Origin: JBDRGX01 sp043817485 [NCBI: bacterium] | GTDB lineage: Bacteria; JBDRGX01 | Length of the DNA: 41,062 bases | Direction: 5' to 3' | Assembly (NCBI GenBank): GCA_043817485.1 | Contig: JBDRGX010000078.1 | Span: forward strand, 1-41,062 | Shown here: in pieces, positions 8,917-17,798 of the stretch | How positions within the stretch are numbered: position 1 is the first letter of the stretch | How the letters are laid out: the number at the start of each line of letters is the position of its first letter | Translations under genes and position numbers: made by a program | Notes under the pieces: model-generated | Databases searched by the model: none | What the model was told of the DNA's origin: nothing | Seen by the model: the letters and a program-made list of their open reading frames with translations, nothing else

Positions 8917-11484
8917 TTAAAATCCTGCATATATATTTAAAAATATTTTTTCACTATCCCATTCATCAGAAATATTTAAAGCATCATAATGTTCTGTAGT
9001 ATATCCAATGGTTACAGCAATATCATATCCACGAAATTGAGATTTATTAATAAGTTGAACAGATTTTAGAAAAGAAGTAAAATTATCAGTTGGATTTATG
9101 TTAAATATATCTGTTCTTTTTTGAACACCACCAACAAGTGATAAAGTAGGAGAAAATTCATATACTATTAAATTTGCAATAATTGTTTTATATTCATCTT
9201 TTTTTAAAGACCTTACATTTACTATTTTAGTCATATCTCCAGTTCCTATTGCTTTATTTCCTGTTGGAAAAGTAGTTTCAAGTTCAAAATTCATCAAATC
9301 TGGCATATTACGAGTTCTTTCATAATATTCCTTATTTTCATTAGACCAATTATAATTTTTTACAATATATTTTCCCATAGGTTTAAAATAAATTTGTCTA
9401 CAAAAATTAATTTTTTCTAAAGAAGAAAAAATAGAAGTTAAAGGAATTTTATAAAAAAATCTTGATAAAAAACCAATAGAATTAATTGTATTATTTTCTT
9501 TATTCTGATCATTGTTAATCCATTTGAATTTAGAAGTAAAATTAAATCCTTTTATTCCAGAATATTCAAACATAGCAAAAATTGTTTTAACTAAACTATC
9601 TTCATATAAAATCATATCATCAAAATATTTGCGAAAAGCACCCGGTTTTCCCATGTCTACAAAAATAGGAGAAGTTGAATCCATTGATGAAATATCAGCT
9701 TTTTTATCTATTTCAGAACGCCTTTGTTCTACACAATCATCTGGAATATTATCTGCAACTTTTTTTAATCTTGCTTCCCATACTAATTTACCTATAATAT
9801 TTTCCTTAAAGTTTATTTTTTTTTCTTGAGAAGTTATAAATTCAATAAAATTATTTTCACCTATATGAGGATTTCTTCTTTCACAAGGATCTTTTTGTGG
9901 AAAAGAAAGATAATCACCATATTCTGCATGTTTTCCTAAATCTACTTTTTCTTTTTCTAATTTAATATTTATGGAAAAATTCACATCTTTCCATAAATAT
10001 TCACTAATTAAACCTAACCCATCTCTATTGCGAGAATAAGCATAATCAAAATTACGATCATTTTCAAATTTATCTATTATTTCATTATTATTATTATCAT
10101 TCCCTTTTTCATATTCTGGAGAATCTTGAAAACAAATTAAAAAATCTTCTTCATAATCTGGAATACCATTTCTGTTTTCATCAATATCTGGAATATTATT
10201 TGCATCCTTATCTAAACCAGGAAAAACTCCATCTTTATCACCTAACATAAAACCCTCTGATTCTATGAAAAGTAAAGCATCCGGAACATTATCTGCATAA
10301 CGATCATTATCATCATTATCATCTACATATACATAATCTGAAAACCCTTTTCTTCTTGCTGTTTTCAAAGAACCCCAGTTATCAGTTATTGATTGCCAAT
10401 ATGATTTTTGCGAATTAAAAGTATCATAAACTGGAACAAAAGAAAATAAATAATAAGGATCTACATAATATTTTTCTAATCCTATTTTTAAATTTTTACC
10501 AAAAAATCTTTCTCCTTTTAAAAAATAAGCATAAGTTTGTCCTTTTGTTTTATCTCTATAAATTTCTTCATATTTAGAATTTATTACTTCACTATAAGCA
10601 TAAGATACATCTGCATATCCTTGTGAATCTATATTAACATAATCAGAAGATTTTTTTAATTCTTTAAAACTTTTTCCATCAAAAAATTTTTCATTACTAA
10701 CTAATTCTGTTTCAAAATTCCAACCCCATTTTGAACCTCTTAAATCCATTCCTATAAGCGATTGACCTGTAAGATCTCCTATTTTATCTGGATTTGGATC
10801 ATAACCATATAAAGAATTCTTTTTATTAGAATCTTTTCCAAAAGAATAAAAATTACAATGATTCATATAGGTAACACCTAATCTCATTATATCTCCTAAA
10901 CGAAATACATTATGAACTCCATATAAATAATGAGATTCTAATGTCGAATAGATGCTACTAGTTGGAGTATCCTCTCTACTATTAAAAAAAACTTCTCTTG
11001 ATATAGAACTTTTAGAATTATTTAGACGAACTGGTTTATCTGTATTAGTAGCTAAAATAGTAAATTCATTTCTATCATTAAATATATCCCATCTAAATCC
11101 ATGAAATTGAGATTTTTTAAAAGTAAGGTTTGTAAAACTGGTTTTTATTTCATCCCCAAACATAATTCGAGAATGAATTTTATTTTCACCAAAAGAATCT
11201 TTAGCAATAATTAAATGATTCATAAAAGATTGATATTGAGGAGCTTTATTTAAAATATTACCAGTAGTAAGAGGTGTTTCTCTTCCAAAAGTTAAAACAT
11301 TAATTCCTTCAAGTAAATATCCTCCAAAAGGATCATACAATACTTGCGTATTTGCTTTTTGAACCCAATCTTCATAATCTTCTTCACCATAATTTTTATA
11401 GTCTCCATTAATATTTACTTCAGCAAAAGCGCCATTTATTAATCCCAAAAACATAATTAAAAACGAAATAATTAAATTTTTCAT
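8917..11484 (-). CDS. Outer-membrane beta-barrel protein with Asp/Asn-rich calcium-type repeats
   Basis: I start at the ATG at 11484, with GGAGG 8 bases upstream; a TTG just before it is also possible. The product has a signal peptide ending GAFA-E. It then shows long stretches of alternating polar and hydrophobic residues with aromatic ends, typical of beta-strands, and finishes on Phe (NIYAGF), the usual signature of a BamA-assembled barrel. Residues about 395-490 form an inserted acidic segment: DDNDDNDRYADNVPDA, DKDANNIPDIDENRNGIPDY, NDNNNNEIIDKFEND. These resemble thrombospondin type-3 or dockerin-like calcium-binding loops. No TonB-dependent plug or TonB box is evident. It lies downstream of exbB-exbD-exbD and upstream of the TPR gene, so it is probably the outer-membrane part of the same complex. 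I do not recognise the exact family. Confidence 0.75.
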   Translation of the reverse strand: MKNLIISFLIMFLGLINGAFAEVNINGDYKNYGEEDYEDWVQKANTQVLYDPFGGYLLEGINVLTFGRETPLTTGNILNKAPQYQSFMNHLIIAKDSFGENKIHSRIMFGDEIKTSFTNLTFKKSQFHGFRWDIFNDRNEFTILATNTDKPVRLNNSKSSISREVFFNSREDTPTSSIYSTLESHYLYGVHNVFRLGDIMRLGVTYMNHCNFYSFGKDSNKKNSLYGYDPNPDKIGDLTGQSLIGMDLRGSKWGWNFETELVSNEKFFDGKSFKELKKSSDYVNIDSQGYADVSYAYSEVINSKYEEIYRDKTKGQTYAYFLKGERFFGKNLKIGLEKYYVDPYYLFSFVPVYDTFNSQKSYWQSITDNWGSLKTARRKGFSDYVYVDDNDDNDRYADNVPDALLFIESEGFMLGDKDGVFPGLDKDANNIPDIDENRNGIPDYEEDFLICFQDSPEYEKGNDNNNNEIIDKFENDRNFDYAYSRNRDGLGLISEYLWKDVNFSINIKLEKEKVDLGKHAEYGDYLSFPQKDPCERRNPHIGENNFIEFITSQEKKINFKENIIGKLVWEARLKKVADNIPDDCVEQRRSEIDKKADISSMDSTSPIFVDMGKPGAFRKYFDDMILYEDSLVKTIFAMFEYSGIKGFNFTSKFKWINNDQNKENNTINSIGFLSRFFYKIPLTSIFSSLEKINFCRQIYFKPMGKYIVKNYNWSNENKEYYERTRNMPDLMNFELETTFPTGNKAIGTGDMTKIVNVRSLKKDEYKTIIANLIVYEFSPTLSLVGGVQKRTDIFNINPTDNFTSFLKSVQLINKSQFRGYDIAVTIGYTTEHYDALNISDEWDSEKIFLNIYAGF

Positions 11485-11562
11485 CAATCAAACCTCCAAA
11501 ATAATTTAAACATTAAATATTATTTTATTAAATAATATTATAATTTTACGATTTTTAACCTT

Positions 11563-12051
11563 TTACATCATTTCTTTACTATCTTCAATATTTTCTACTG
11601 CTGGTTGAAAAGAAAATGTTGTTTTTTTTCCATCTTTAAGAATAATTTTTTGAGTAATGTCCATTATTTTAATAATAACACCATGATAAACTTTATTTTC
11701 TGCTTCAATAATTAACAAATTTTTTGGAATTCTTTTTCTTTGATATTGAAATATTTCTTCATAATTTTTTAAATCTACTTTTACCCCATTTAATTTAATA
11801 ACACCTTCTTTAACTATTTTATGGCCTGTAGTAATTTCATCTTCCATAAAACAAATTTTTAATTGTTGTTCTACTTTAGCTGGTTGGTTTAAAAAAGAAT
11901 TGTCATCACTTGGAATTTTAATGCTAATTCCTACAATAATACTAATAGTATTAATACACATTAAAAAAATAAGAAGATTAAATATACAATCTATCATTGG
12001 AGTAAGATCTATTTCTGTATTTCCCCATCTTTCTCTTTTTCGTAAATTCAC
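11563..12051 (-). CDS. ExbD/TolR-family protein 2
   Basis: This is a proton-channel subunit of the ExbB/TolQ/MotA motor class. It has a short N-terminus, then EIDLTPMIDCIFNLLIFLM at about residues 13-31. That segment is the single membrane helix with the invariant Asp (in 'PMID') that takes part in proton transfer. A periplasmic domain with a typical 'LLIIEAENKVYHGVIIKIMD' core follows. The start is GTG at 12051 with GAGGT six bases upstream. At 162 aa it is slightly longer than usual, with a 25-residue acidic tail. It differs strongly from the other ExbD at 12165-12599, so the two probably form a hetero-pair. Confidence 0.88.
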   Translation of the reverse strand: MNLRKRERWGNTEIDLTPMIDCIFNLLIFLMCINTISIIVGISIKIPSDDNSFLNQPAKVEQQLKICFMEDEITTGHKIVKEGVIKLNGVKVDLKNYEEIFQYQRKRIPKNLLIIEAENKVYHGVIIKIMDITQKIILKDGKKTTFSFQPAVENIEDSKEMM

Positions 12052-12164
12052 AATTTACCTCATTTATTTTTTTATAAAAAATAAAACTTACAAATTTATT
12101 GTATTACAAAAATTCAAAAAAATATATCCACCTATACTATAATAATTATAAATAAAATAAAAAA

Positions 12165-12599
12165 TTATTTTCCAGATTTTACTTCATTAGTAACAGCAAA
12201 AGTAAATTTTTGTACTCCAGATTTTTTTGCTATATCCATTACTTCAGATATTGTTTTATAAAAAACTTTTTGATCTGCTTTAATAACTAAAGTTTCTGTT
12301 TTAAGTTCTCTTAATTTACTGCCTAAATTTTCTCTATCAACTTCATCAAAATTTACTTCCATTTTGCCTGGAGTTAAAATAGCACCCGTTTCATTAACTT
12401 TTGCTGGATATAAATACATAATAACATCTGTTTTCTTTTCTTCTTCATATATTTCAGCAAGAGGAAGAGATATTCCAGAACTTTTTACCATTGTTAAAGT
12501 GACTAAAAAGAAAATAATTAAATTAAAAACTGCATCAATCATGGGTGTTAAATCAAAATCAACCCATGAAGTATCTTTTTTCTTTTTTAAAAAAGTCAT
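12165..12599 (-). CDS. ExbD/TolR-family protein 1
   Basis: The 144-aa product has the hallmark VDFDLTPMIDAVFNLIIFFLV helix at about residues 12-32 with the conserved membrane Asp. Its periplasmic domain ends with 'LVIKADQKVFYKTISEVMDIAKKSGV', the standard ExbD fold. Its ATG overlaps the stop of the exbB gene (ATGA, 4 bases), so the two are translated together and surely form one motor. A 113-base gap separates it from the second exbD. Confidence 0.93.
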   Translation of the reverse strand: MTFLKKKKDTSWVDFDLTPMIDAVFNLIIFFLVTLTMVKSSGISLPLAEIYEEEKKTDVIMYLYPAKVNETGAILTPGKMEVNFDEVDRENLGSKLRELKTETLVIKADQKVFYKTISEVMDIAKKSGVQKFTFAVTNEVKSGK

Positions 12600-13285
12600 T
12601 TTTTTCCTCTAATAAGTAAAGTATCTATTAAATCAACAGTAGAAACTTCTATATCAGTAATATAATTATCTATTTGTTTTCTAATAATAGTGTAAAAAAC
12701 AATTACTGGAATTGCAATCATTAAACCTGCTTCTGTTGTAATAAGAGCTTGTGAAATTCCTCCAGCCAATTGATCTGGTCTTACACCTGCTGGATTACAA
12801 GCTATTACATTAAATGCTTGAATCATTCCCATAATAGTACCTAAAAGCCCTAATAAAGGAGCTATTTTAGATACTGTTTCTAAAATATTAAGATTTGCTT
12901 CAAATGCTGGTAATTCTTTTTGTCCAGCATCTTGAATAGCAGATTTAATTTCATCTACATATTTATCAGAAGAAACATTTGTATTTAAATCTCCAATATG
13001 TCGAATTAAACCTTCTTTTAAAATACCTGTTAAAGGACTTTTTATGGTATTACAGTATTCAATAGATTTTTCTAAAGCATCTTGTTTATTTTTATTTTCT
13101 GCAAATATACTTTTTATTTTTTCTATTAATTGATCAGCTGATATCCTTCCTTTAATTTTTTTTAAAAAAAGCAATCTTTCAATAATATAAGTTAAACCTA
13201 TTAAAGAACAAATACCTAAAGGAACCATCATAGACCCACCAGCTACACACCATCCCCAAAATTTAAAGTACCATGTTCCACCCAT
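12596..13285 (-). CDS. ExbB/TolQ/MotA-family proton channel protein
   Basis: The 229-aa inner-membrane protein has three predicted membrane segments. The first is near residues 18-38 (GSMMVPLGICSLIGLTYIIE). The family core follows at 140-215: 'ISKIAPLLGLLGTIMGMIQAF' (here VSKIAPLLG...) and 'GGISQALITTEAGLMIAIPVIVFYTI'. These form the pentameric ring around the ExbD helices that turns proton flow into movement. AAAGGAGGT 8 bases upstream of the ATG is the strongest ribosome site in this array. Its partners are the two ExbD genes just downstream. Neither TolB/Pal nor TonB in its standard form is nearby, so the energy consumer is probably the TonB/DUF4159-barrel-TPR set. Confidence 0.94.
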   Translation of the reverse strand: MGGTWYFKFWGWCVAGGSMMVPLGICSLIGLTYIIERLLFLKKIKGRISADQLIEKIKSIFAENKNKQDALEKSIEYCNTIKSPLTGILKEGLIRHIGDLNTNVSSDKYVDEIKSAIQDAGQKELPAFEANLNILETVSKIAPLLGLLGTIMGMIQAFNVIACNPAGVRPDQLAGGISQALITTEAGLMIAIPVIVFYTIIRKQIDNYITDIEVSTVDLIDTLLIRGKK

Positions 13286-13402
13286 TTTTAAAACCTCCTT
13301 TAAAATTTTTACCTTTTAAACAAATTATATTTGATTGGAAAAAATTTAATTAAAATAAAAAAATTGTCAATATAAAAATACATTACATTTATATAATTAA
13401 AT

Positions 13403-13873
13403 TTACCTATAAAATTTTTTGTATTTTGGCAATAAAATTTCTGCCATCACAAAACCTTTTTGATAATCTTTTAACTCATTTAAAAAAGGTACAGATATTT
13501 TTTCTTCAGTTTTTGAAAATAATTTTTTTTTGTTTTGCATTATTTCTTGTTTTTGATGCATTTGTTCTAACATAAAAATAAGTTCTTTATTTTTTTCTTT
13601 TTCTTCTCCTAAACATTGTAATATTTTTTCATATTCTTGTTTTGAAACAACTTCTTCTGGTTTTTGTTCTAAAAAAATCTCTAAAAAACCTTTTTCTTCT
13701 ATAGGGGAATCTAATTGTTCTTGTTGTTCTATAGGGAAATCCAATTGTTTTTGTTGTTGTAAAACATTTTTTTCTTTTTTTATCAAATCTTTTTTTTGTT
13801 TTTGTTCTAAATTTTGTTTTAATGTTATTATTATCCATATAACAATAATAACAAAAGTGATTAATTGTTCCAT
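13403..13873 (-). CDS. Small membrane-anchored coiled-coil protein, unknown function
   Basis: The 156-aa product has an N-terminal membrane helix (residues 4-18, LITFVIIVIWIIITL) followed by a Gln/Lys/Glu-rich coiled coil. A short imperfect repeat is seen twice: 'LDFPIEQQEQ' and 'LDSPIEEKGF'. The last 30 residues (PFLNELKDYQKGFVMAEILLPKY) are less biased and may be a small docking segment. AGAGGAT precedes the ATG. It starts 12 bases after the metalloprotease gene and precedes exbB, so it probably shares the operon and may be an accessory to the motor. I do not recognise a family. Confidence 0.65.
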   Translation of the reverse strand: MEQLITFVIIVIWIIITLKQNLEQKQKKDLIKKEKNVLQQQKQLDFPIEQQEQLDSPIEEKGFLEIFLEQKPEEVVSKQEYEKILQCLGEEKEKNKELIFMLEQMHQKQEIMQNKKKLFSKTEEKISVPFLNELKDYQKGFVMAEILLPKYKKFYR

Positions 13874-13885
13874 TTTTTTATCCTC

Positions 13886-16800
13886 TTATTTTATTATACT
13901 AAATTTTCCTTTAAAAACATTTTTTTTTCCTTCTTCATTAAGTCCTTCAAAATAATAAAGATATATTCCACTACTTAATTTTTCTGGATTCCACTCAATT
14001 TTTTTTTGTTTTTTCTCAAAAATTATTTCAGATATTAATTCTCCAACAATATTGTAAATTTTAATTTTATTTTCATTTGCTTCTATTTTATCAGGCAAAA
14101 CAAAAGTTATTACTTGATGTTTTCTCCATAAAAATGGATTAGGATATATAAGAAATTTTTCTGATAATCCTAAATTAAAATTATAATTAAAAACAGTTTC
14201 TGTTTCTACTTTATTATATGCCTTATCCATAGCAATAAATTTAATTTTATATTCTCCTTCTAAATTTAAAAAACTTATTGGTATTAAAAATTTCAATTCT
14301 GTTTTTTCTTTATTAAAAAATTGCAATTCTAAATCAACTTTTTTTTGTGATGAATATTCACAATATGCTTTATTTACAAATATAAGCCCTTCTGAAGAAG
14401 AAAGAATTACTTCACATTTTCCTAATGATATATTAACTTTTGTTTTTATCTCAGGAATTATTTCATCAACAGGATTAATCGCTCCAAGCGGAATATTATT
14501 TTCTGTATTTAAAACTTTTGTTGTGTTAATACATGGTATTCCCCAAAAATTATTAGCATAAACTGGAATAACTGCATAATAATAAAAATAAGAATAATTC
14601 AATATTTTTTGTTCATTACCTTCTTTTAAATATTTCATATCAATATCTAAAAAAGTTGTTGTATCTATAAATTCTGTTTTTTCTTTACTAACACTTGCTA
14701 TAATATTTATATCATCAATTTGCATTCCATCTTTTTCAATTCCATCATCACCAGTATAATCATCTTTTCCAGAAAAAAAATCTTCCATTTCTTTTTTTAT
14801 ATTATTTACAGTACCTATTTCTGTAATTTTTGATCCTTCATTTATTTTTATGTATTTTTTTCTTAAAATAAGCCATTCTTTTACATCATTTATATTTCCT
14901 TCTGAAATCCATGAAATTTTTATATCTCCATTTTTCATTTCTTTTTCTTCATTTTCTATTTTCTTTTTTTCTATTACCCAATCCAGTTTTATATCTTCTT
15001 TCATTTTTACTTCAGGTAATTTATCTAAAATATCAGCAGAATAAGTGAAAGAAAAATTTTCAATTTTTTCTGCATATAAATTAGAAATTATTATGTCTAT
15101 TTTTAAAACATTTGTCCCAAAATCTTTTATTAAAACTTGTGCACATTGACTTGGATTATATAAAAACACTTCTTTTACTTCTACTTTATTATTAGCCAAA
15201 TGTTTAATAAGCCATACTCCATAACCTGCTGTTCCATAATAATCAAAAATTTCTTTTTGTGATTCTGGAATAAATGAAGATTTAAAATTAATTACTAATG
15301 TTCCTTGTCTTCCTTCTGGTAAAAAACGAATACACTTAAATCCTAAAAATTCAGGCACTTCTTCTTGAGACATTTTTTTAATTAAAGGATAATTTTTATG
15401 AATATATGCAGGATAAATTTGTATATTAGGAAAATCTTCTCCTTTTGAATAATGATATGCTGAATATTTTTGTAAATCATCTTTATGTGTTTGCGTAAGA
15501 CCCAAATCTAATTTATAATTTTCACCCGTAAAATAATTCCAAAGTGTAAATTCTTTAAAAAGAGAGCCAAATTTTTCTGCATATCTTAATGAAAAAACAT
15601 TTCCAAAATTAACTAACTTTTCATAAGATCCTTCTGCAAAACTTTCATAAAGAACTTTTATTACTTCATTTCCTAATTTTTCTGATAAAAATTTTGTCCA
15701 AAGAAATCCTCCATATTCATATGAACCATCAAATGTAGTAATACTTTTATCAAAATATAAAAATCGATTTAAAAGAAATTTTTTAATATCTTGATAACCA
15801 TCTAATTCTGCAGAATCAATTTCAAATCCTTTATTTTGAAAAATTTTTATTTCACCATTTTTTAATCCTATTACTAAATCTACATCTTCATCATAATCTA
15901 TATCTGCAAAAGAAATAAAAAAGGTTTCTTTTAATAAAGGCAAATTATTATTTGTTAATATAAATTTAGAATTAAAAACATTTCCTTCATTCCGATAAAA
16001 ATAAATTTTTTCATTTTCTCCATTTTCTCCAGAAATTAAAAGATCTAAATCTTTATCTTTATCTATATCAACTAATACAGGCACAGAATAAGAACCAACA
16101 TTTATATCCAAATATTTTTTAGAAACACATTCCCATAAATATTCTTCTTTTTCTACTTTTTTAATCCTTTTATATAAACTTATAGTTCCATTTTCTTTTC
16201 CAACAATAAGTTCTAATTCACCATCTCCATCTAAATCTCCTAATGTAGGTGATGTATTTTTATCTCCCGTATCTATAGATGGCCATATTTTCCCCCAATT
16301 TACACCATCATCTTCAAATTTAATACCTATTTCTGGTTTTTCTGGCACAATATTTTGTATACTAATACTCCCTTTAAAAAATTCTATTTTTCCATTTTCT
16401 TGTCCAATAACTAAATCCAACACATTATCTTTATCTAACAAATAAAATGCTGGCCTAAGTCTTGTTTTTCCCAAAAACTGCATTTTACTTCCAATATTTA
16501 ATTTACCTGTTTGATTTAAATATATTATCAATTCATCTTTTTCATTACCAATAATTACATCTAAATAACCATCTTCTAACAAATCTACTATTACAGGGGA
16601 AGCAAAATCTCCTACATCAATTAATTTTGAATTATTATTTTCAAAAGATTGAATTAAATTATTTTGAGTATCTTCTTGCCATAAAAAAACATCTTCTTTT
16701 TTTCCATCATAAACAATAGCTTCTCCCCATACTGCACAATTTTCCATAAACCAATTAGGCATTAAAAAATTATAACCAAATTGGATTCCATGAAAAAATT

Positions 16801-17530
16801 CATGAGCACAAGTTGTTTTTAAACATTCTTTAATCCTTGCTTTTCCAACCCATTTATAATAATTTACATTTATAGCAAAAAAAGGAGCAGCTGTTCCAAC
16901 AAAACTATTTGGCTTCATAGTAAGATACAAATCTATGGTTGCAAATCCACCCCATCCACCATCACTTCCAAAAATATAAACATCAATTCTTTCATCTCCA
17001 CCATTATCTTTTACCATTTCATCTGTTAATGGCTTTTTAAACTTCATTTTTTCAATATAAATTCGATAACTTTTTTCATAAGCTTCAGCACAAATATCAA
17101 TAATATCAGGAATCCCATTTATAGGAAATTCATCATAAGGATAAGCATGATAACCAAATTTAGTATAATGAAATTTAAAATGCGGTGTATCATAAATTAA
17201 TGGTAAAGAATCTTTACATGCCCAAGAATTTATATTTCCGGGTCTTGTAAAAAGTCCTTTTAATTTATTTCTTTTTTCAAATGAAATTTCTTCCCATTTT
17301 TTTTTTACTGTTAAAATATAAGGAGTTAAAGATTTTTGAAATTCATTTTGGGGAAAAGTATTTTTATCAAAACTTTGTTCTAAAATTGTTATTGCTTCTT
17401 GAACATCAATATCTGCATATAAAAAAGAAACAAAAAAATTTATAATAACAAAAAATAAAATTCCTTGCAATTTTCTGCAAGATATTTTTTCAACAAGATA
17501 TTTATTATTATATGGTTGATGACCCCACAT
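13886..17530 (-). CDS. Secreted HEXXH metalloprotease with FG-GAP/VCBS segment and C-terminal sorting-type domain
   Basis: I start at the ATG at 17530 rather than an in-frame GTG at 17539, because AAAGG is better spaced for the ATG. A signal segment (LQGILFFVIINFFVSFLYADI) follows a basic N-terminus. Near residue 246 is CAHEFFHGIQFGYN, the zinc-binding HEXXH helix. The motif NWFMENCAVWGE 20 or so residues on could give the third ligand, as in the MXAN_6640-type putative metalloproteases. Residues about 300-560 hold four or five FG-GAP/VCBS-like repeats (LGDLDGDGELELIVG, VDIDKDKDLDLLISG, ADIDYDEDVDLVIG). A helical part of the protease domain resumes after them. The last 90 or so residues (YPNPFLWRKHQVITF...IYNIVGEL...SGIYLYYF) match FlgD-Ig/type IX-like sorting domains. 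No type IX secretion genes are in the window. Confidence 0.85.
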   Translation of the reverse strand: MWGHQPYNNKYLVEKISCRKLQGILFFVIINFFVSFLYADIDVQEAITILEQSFDKNTFPQNEFQKSLTPYILTVKKKWEEISFEKRNKLKGLFTRPGNINSWACKDSLPLIYDTPHFKFHYTKFGYHAYPYDEFPINGIPDIIDICAEAYEKSYRIYIEKMKFKKPLTDEMVKDNGGDERIDVYIFGSDGGWGGFATIDLYLTMKPNSFVGTAAPFFAINVNYYKWVGKARIKECLKTTCAHEFFHGIQFGYNFLMPNWFMENCAVWGEAIVYDGKKEDVFLWQEDTQNNLIQSFENNNSKLIDVGDFASPVIVDLLEDGYLDVIIGNEKDELIIYLNQTGKLNIGSKMQFLGKTRLRPAFYLLDKDNVLDLVIGQENGKIEFFKGSISIQNIVPEKPEIGIKFEDDGVNWGKIWPSIDTGDKNTSPTLGDLDGDGELELIVGKENGTISLYKRIKKVEKEEYLWECVSKKYLDINVGSYSVPVLVDIDKDKDLDLLISGENGENEKIYFYRNEGNVFNSKFILTNNNLPLLKETFFISFADIDYDEDVDLVIGLKNGEIKIFQNKGFEIDSAELDGYQDIKKFLLNRFLYFDKSITTFDGSYEYGGFLWTKFLSEKLGNEVIKVLYESFAEGSYEKLVNFGNVFSLRYAEKFGSLFKEFTLWNYFTGENYKLDLGLTQTHKDDLQKYSAYHYSKGEDFPNIQIYPAYIHKNYPLIKKMSQEEVPEFLGFKCIRFLPEGRQGTLVINFKSSFIPESQKEIFDYYGTAGYGVWLIKHLANNKVEVKEVFLYNPSQCAQVLIKDFGTNVLKIDIIISNLYAEKIENFSFTYSADILDKLPEVKMKEDIKLDWVIEKKKIENEEKEMKNGDIKISWISEGNINDVKEWLILRKKYIKINEGSKITEIGTVNNIKKEMEDFFSGKDDYTGDDGIEKDGMQIDDINIIASVSKEKTEFIDTTTFLDIDMKYLKEGNEQKILNYSYFYYYAVIPVYANNFWGIPCINTTKVLNTENNIPLGAINPVDEIIPEIKTKVNISLGKCEVILSSSEGLIFVNKAYCEYSSQKKVDLELQFFNKEKTELKFLIPISFLNLEGEYKIKFIAMDKAYNKVETETVFNYNFNLGLSEKFLIYPNPFLWRKHQVITFVLPDKIEANENKIKIYNIVGELISEIIFEKKQKKIEWNPEKLSSGIYLYYFEGLNEEGKKNVFKGKFSIIK

Positions 17531-17570
17531 GGTAACCACCCTTTATTAAATCGTTAAGGAAATTTAATAT

Positions 17571-17598
17571 GTAGGGGCAATTCATGAATTGCCCCTAC
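17571..17598. repeat. 28-bp perfect palindrome
   Basis: The arms GTAGGGGCAATTCA and TGAATTGCCCCTAC meet without a spacer. A related half-site, GGCCATTCGCCCCTAC, lies at 17727-17742, so this is probably a short REP-like intergenic repeat. It is not followed by a T-run on either strand, so I do not call it a terminator. Confidence 0.8.
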
Positions 17599-17648
17599 CA
17601 ATAATTTCATCTACGCTTTTCATTATTTTCTCTATCTCAACCAATGAA

Positions 17649-17726
17649 ACCGTGTCTTAATTGAAAAAAAACTGCTTTTTGCAATTATGTATATAAAAAC
17701 AAAATTACATGATATGACACAGTCTC
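17649..17726. mobile_element. Degenerate short copy of the AGACTGTGTCATAA miniature element
   Basis: The right end ATGACACAGTCT (17715-17726) matches the terminal repeat of the 117-bp element at 40565-40681. The left end ACCGTGTCTTAATTG is a worn version of AGACTGTGTCATAATTC. At about 78 bp it has lost part of its centre. It is flanked by REP-like GCCCCTAC motifs in the 259-base gap between cmk and the metalloprotease gene. Confidence 0.55.
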
Positions 17727-17798
17727 GGCCATTCGCCCCTACAAGACTGTATAATACGCAATTTAATTTCATTCGAAAATTTAAAATGATAATAAAAT

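Noticed and set aside
13629-13838. 69-codon minus-strand frame, Arg/Thr/Lys-rich
   Set aside because: It is an out-of-frame reading of the Gln/Glu coiled-coil gene at 13403-13873; the main frame has the ribosome site and the membrane anchor.
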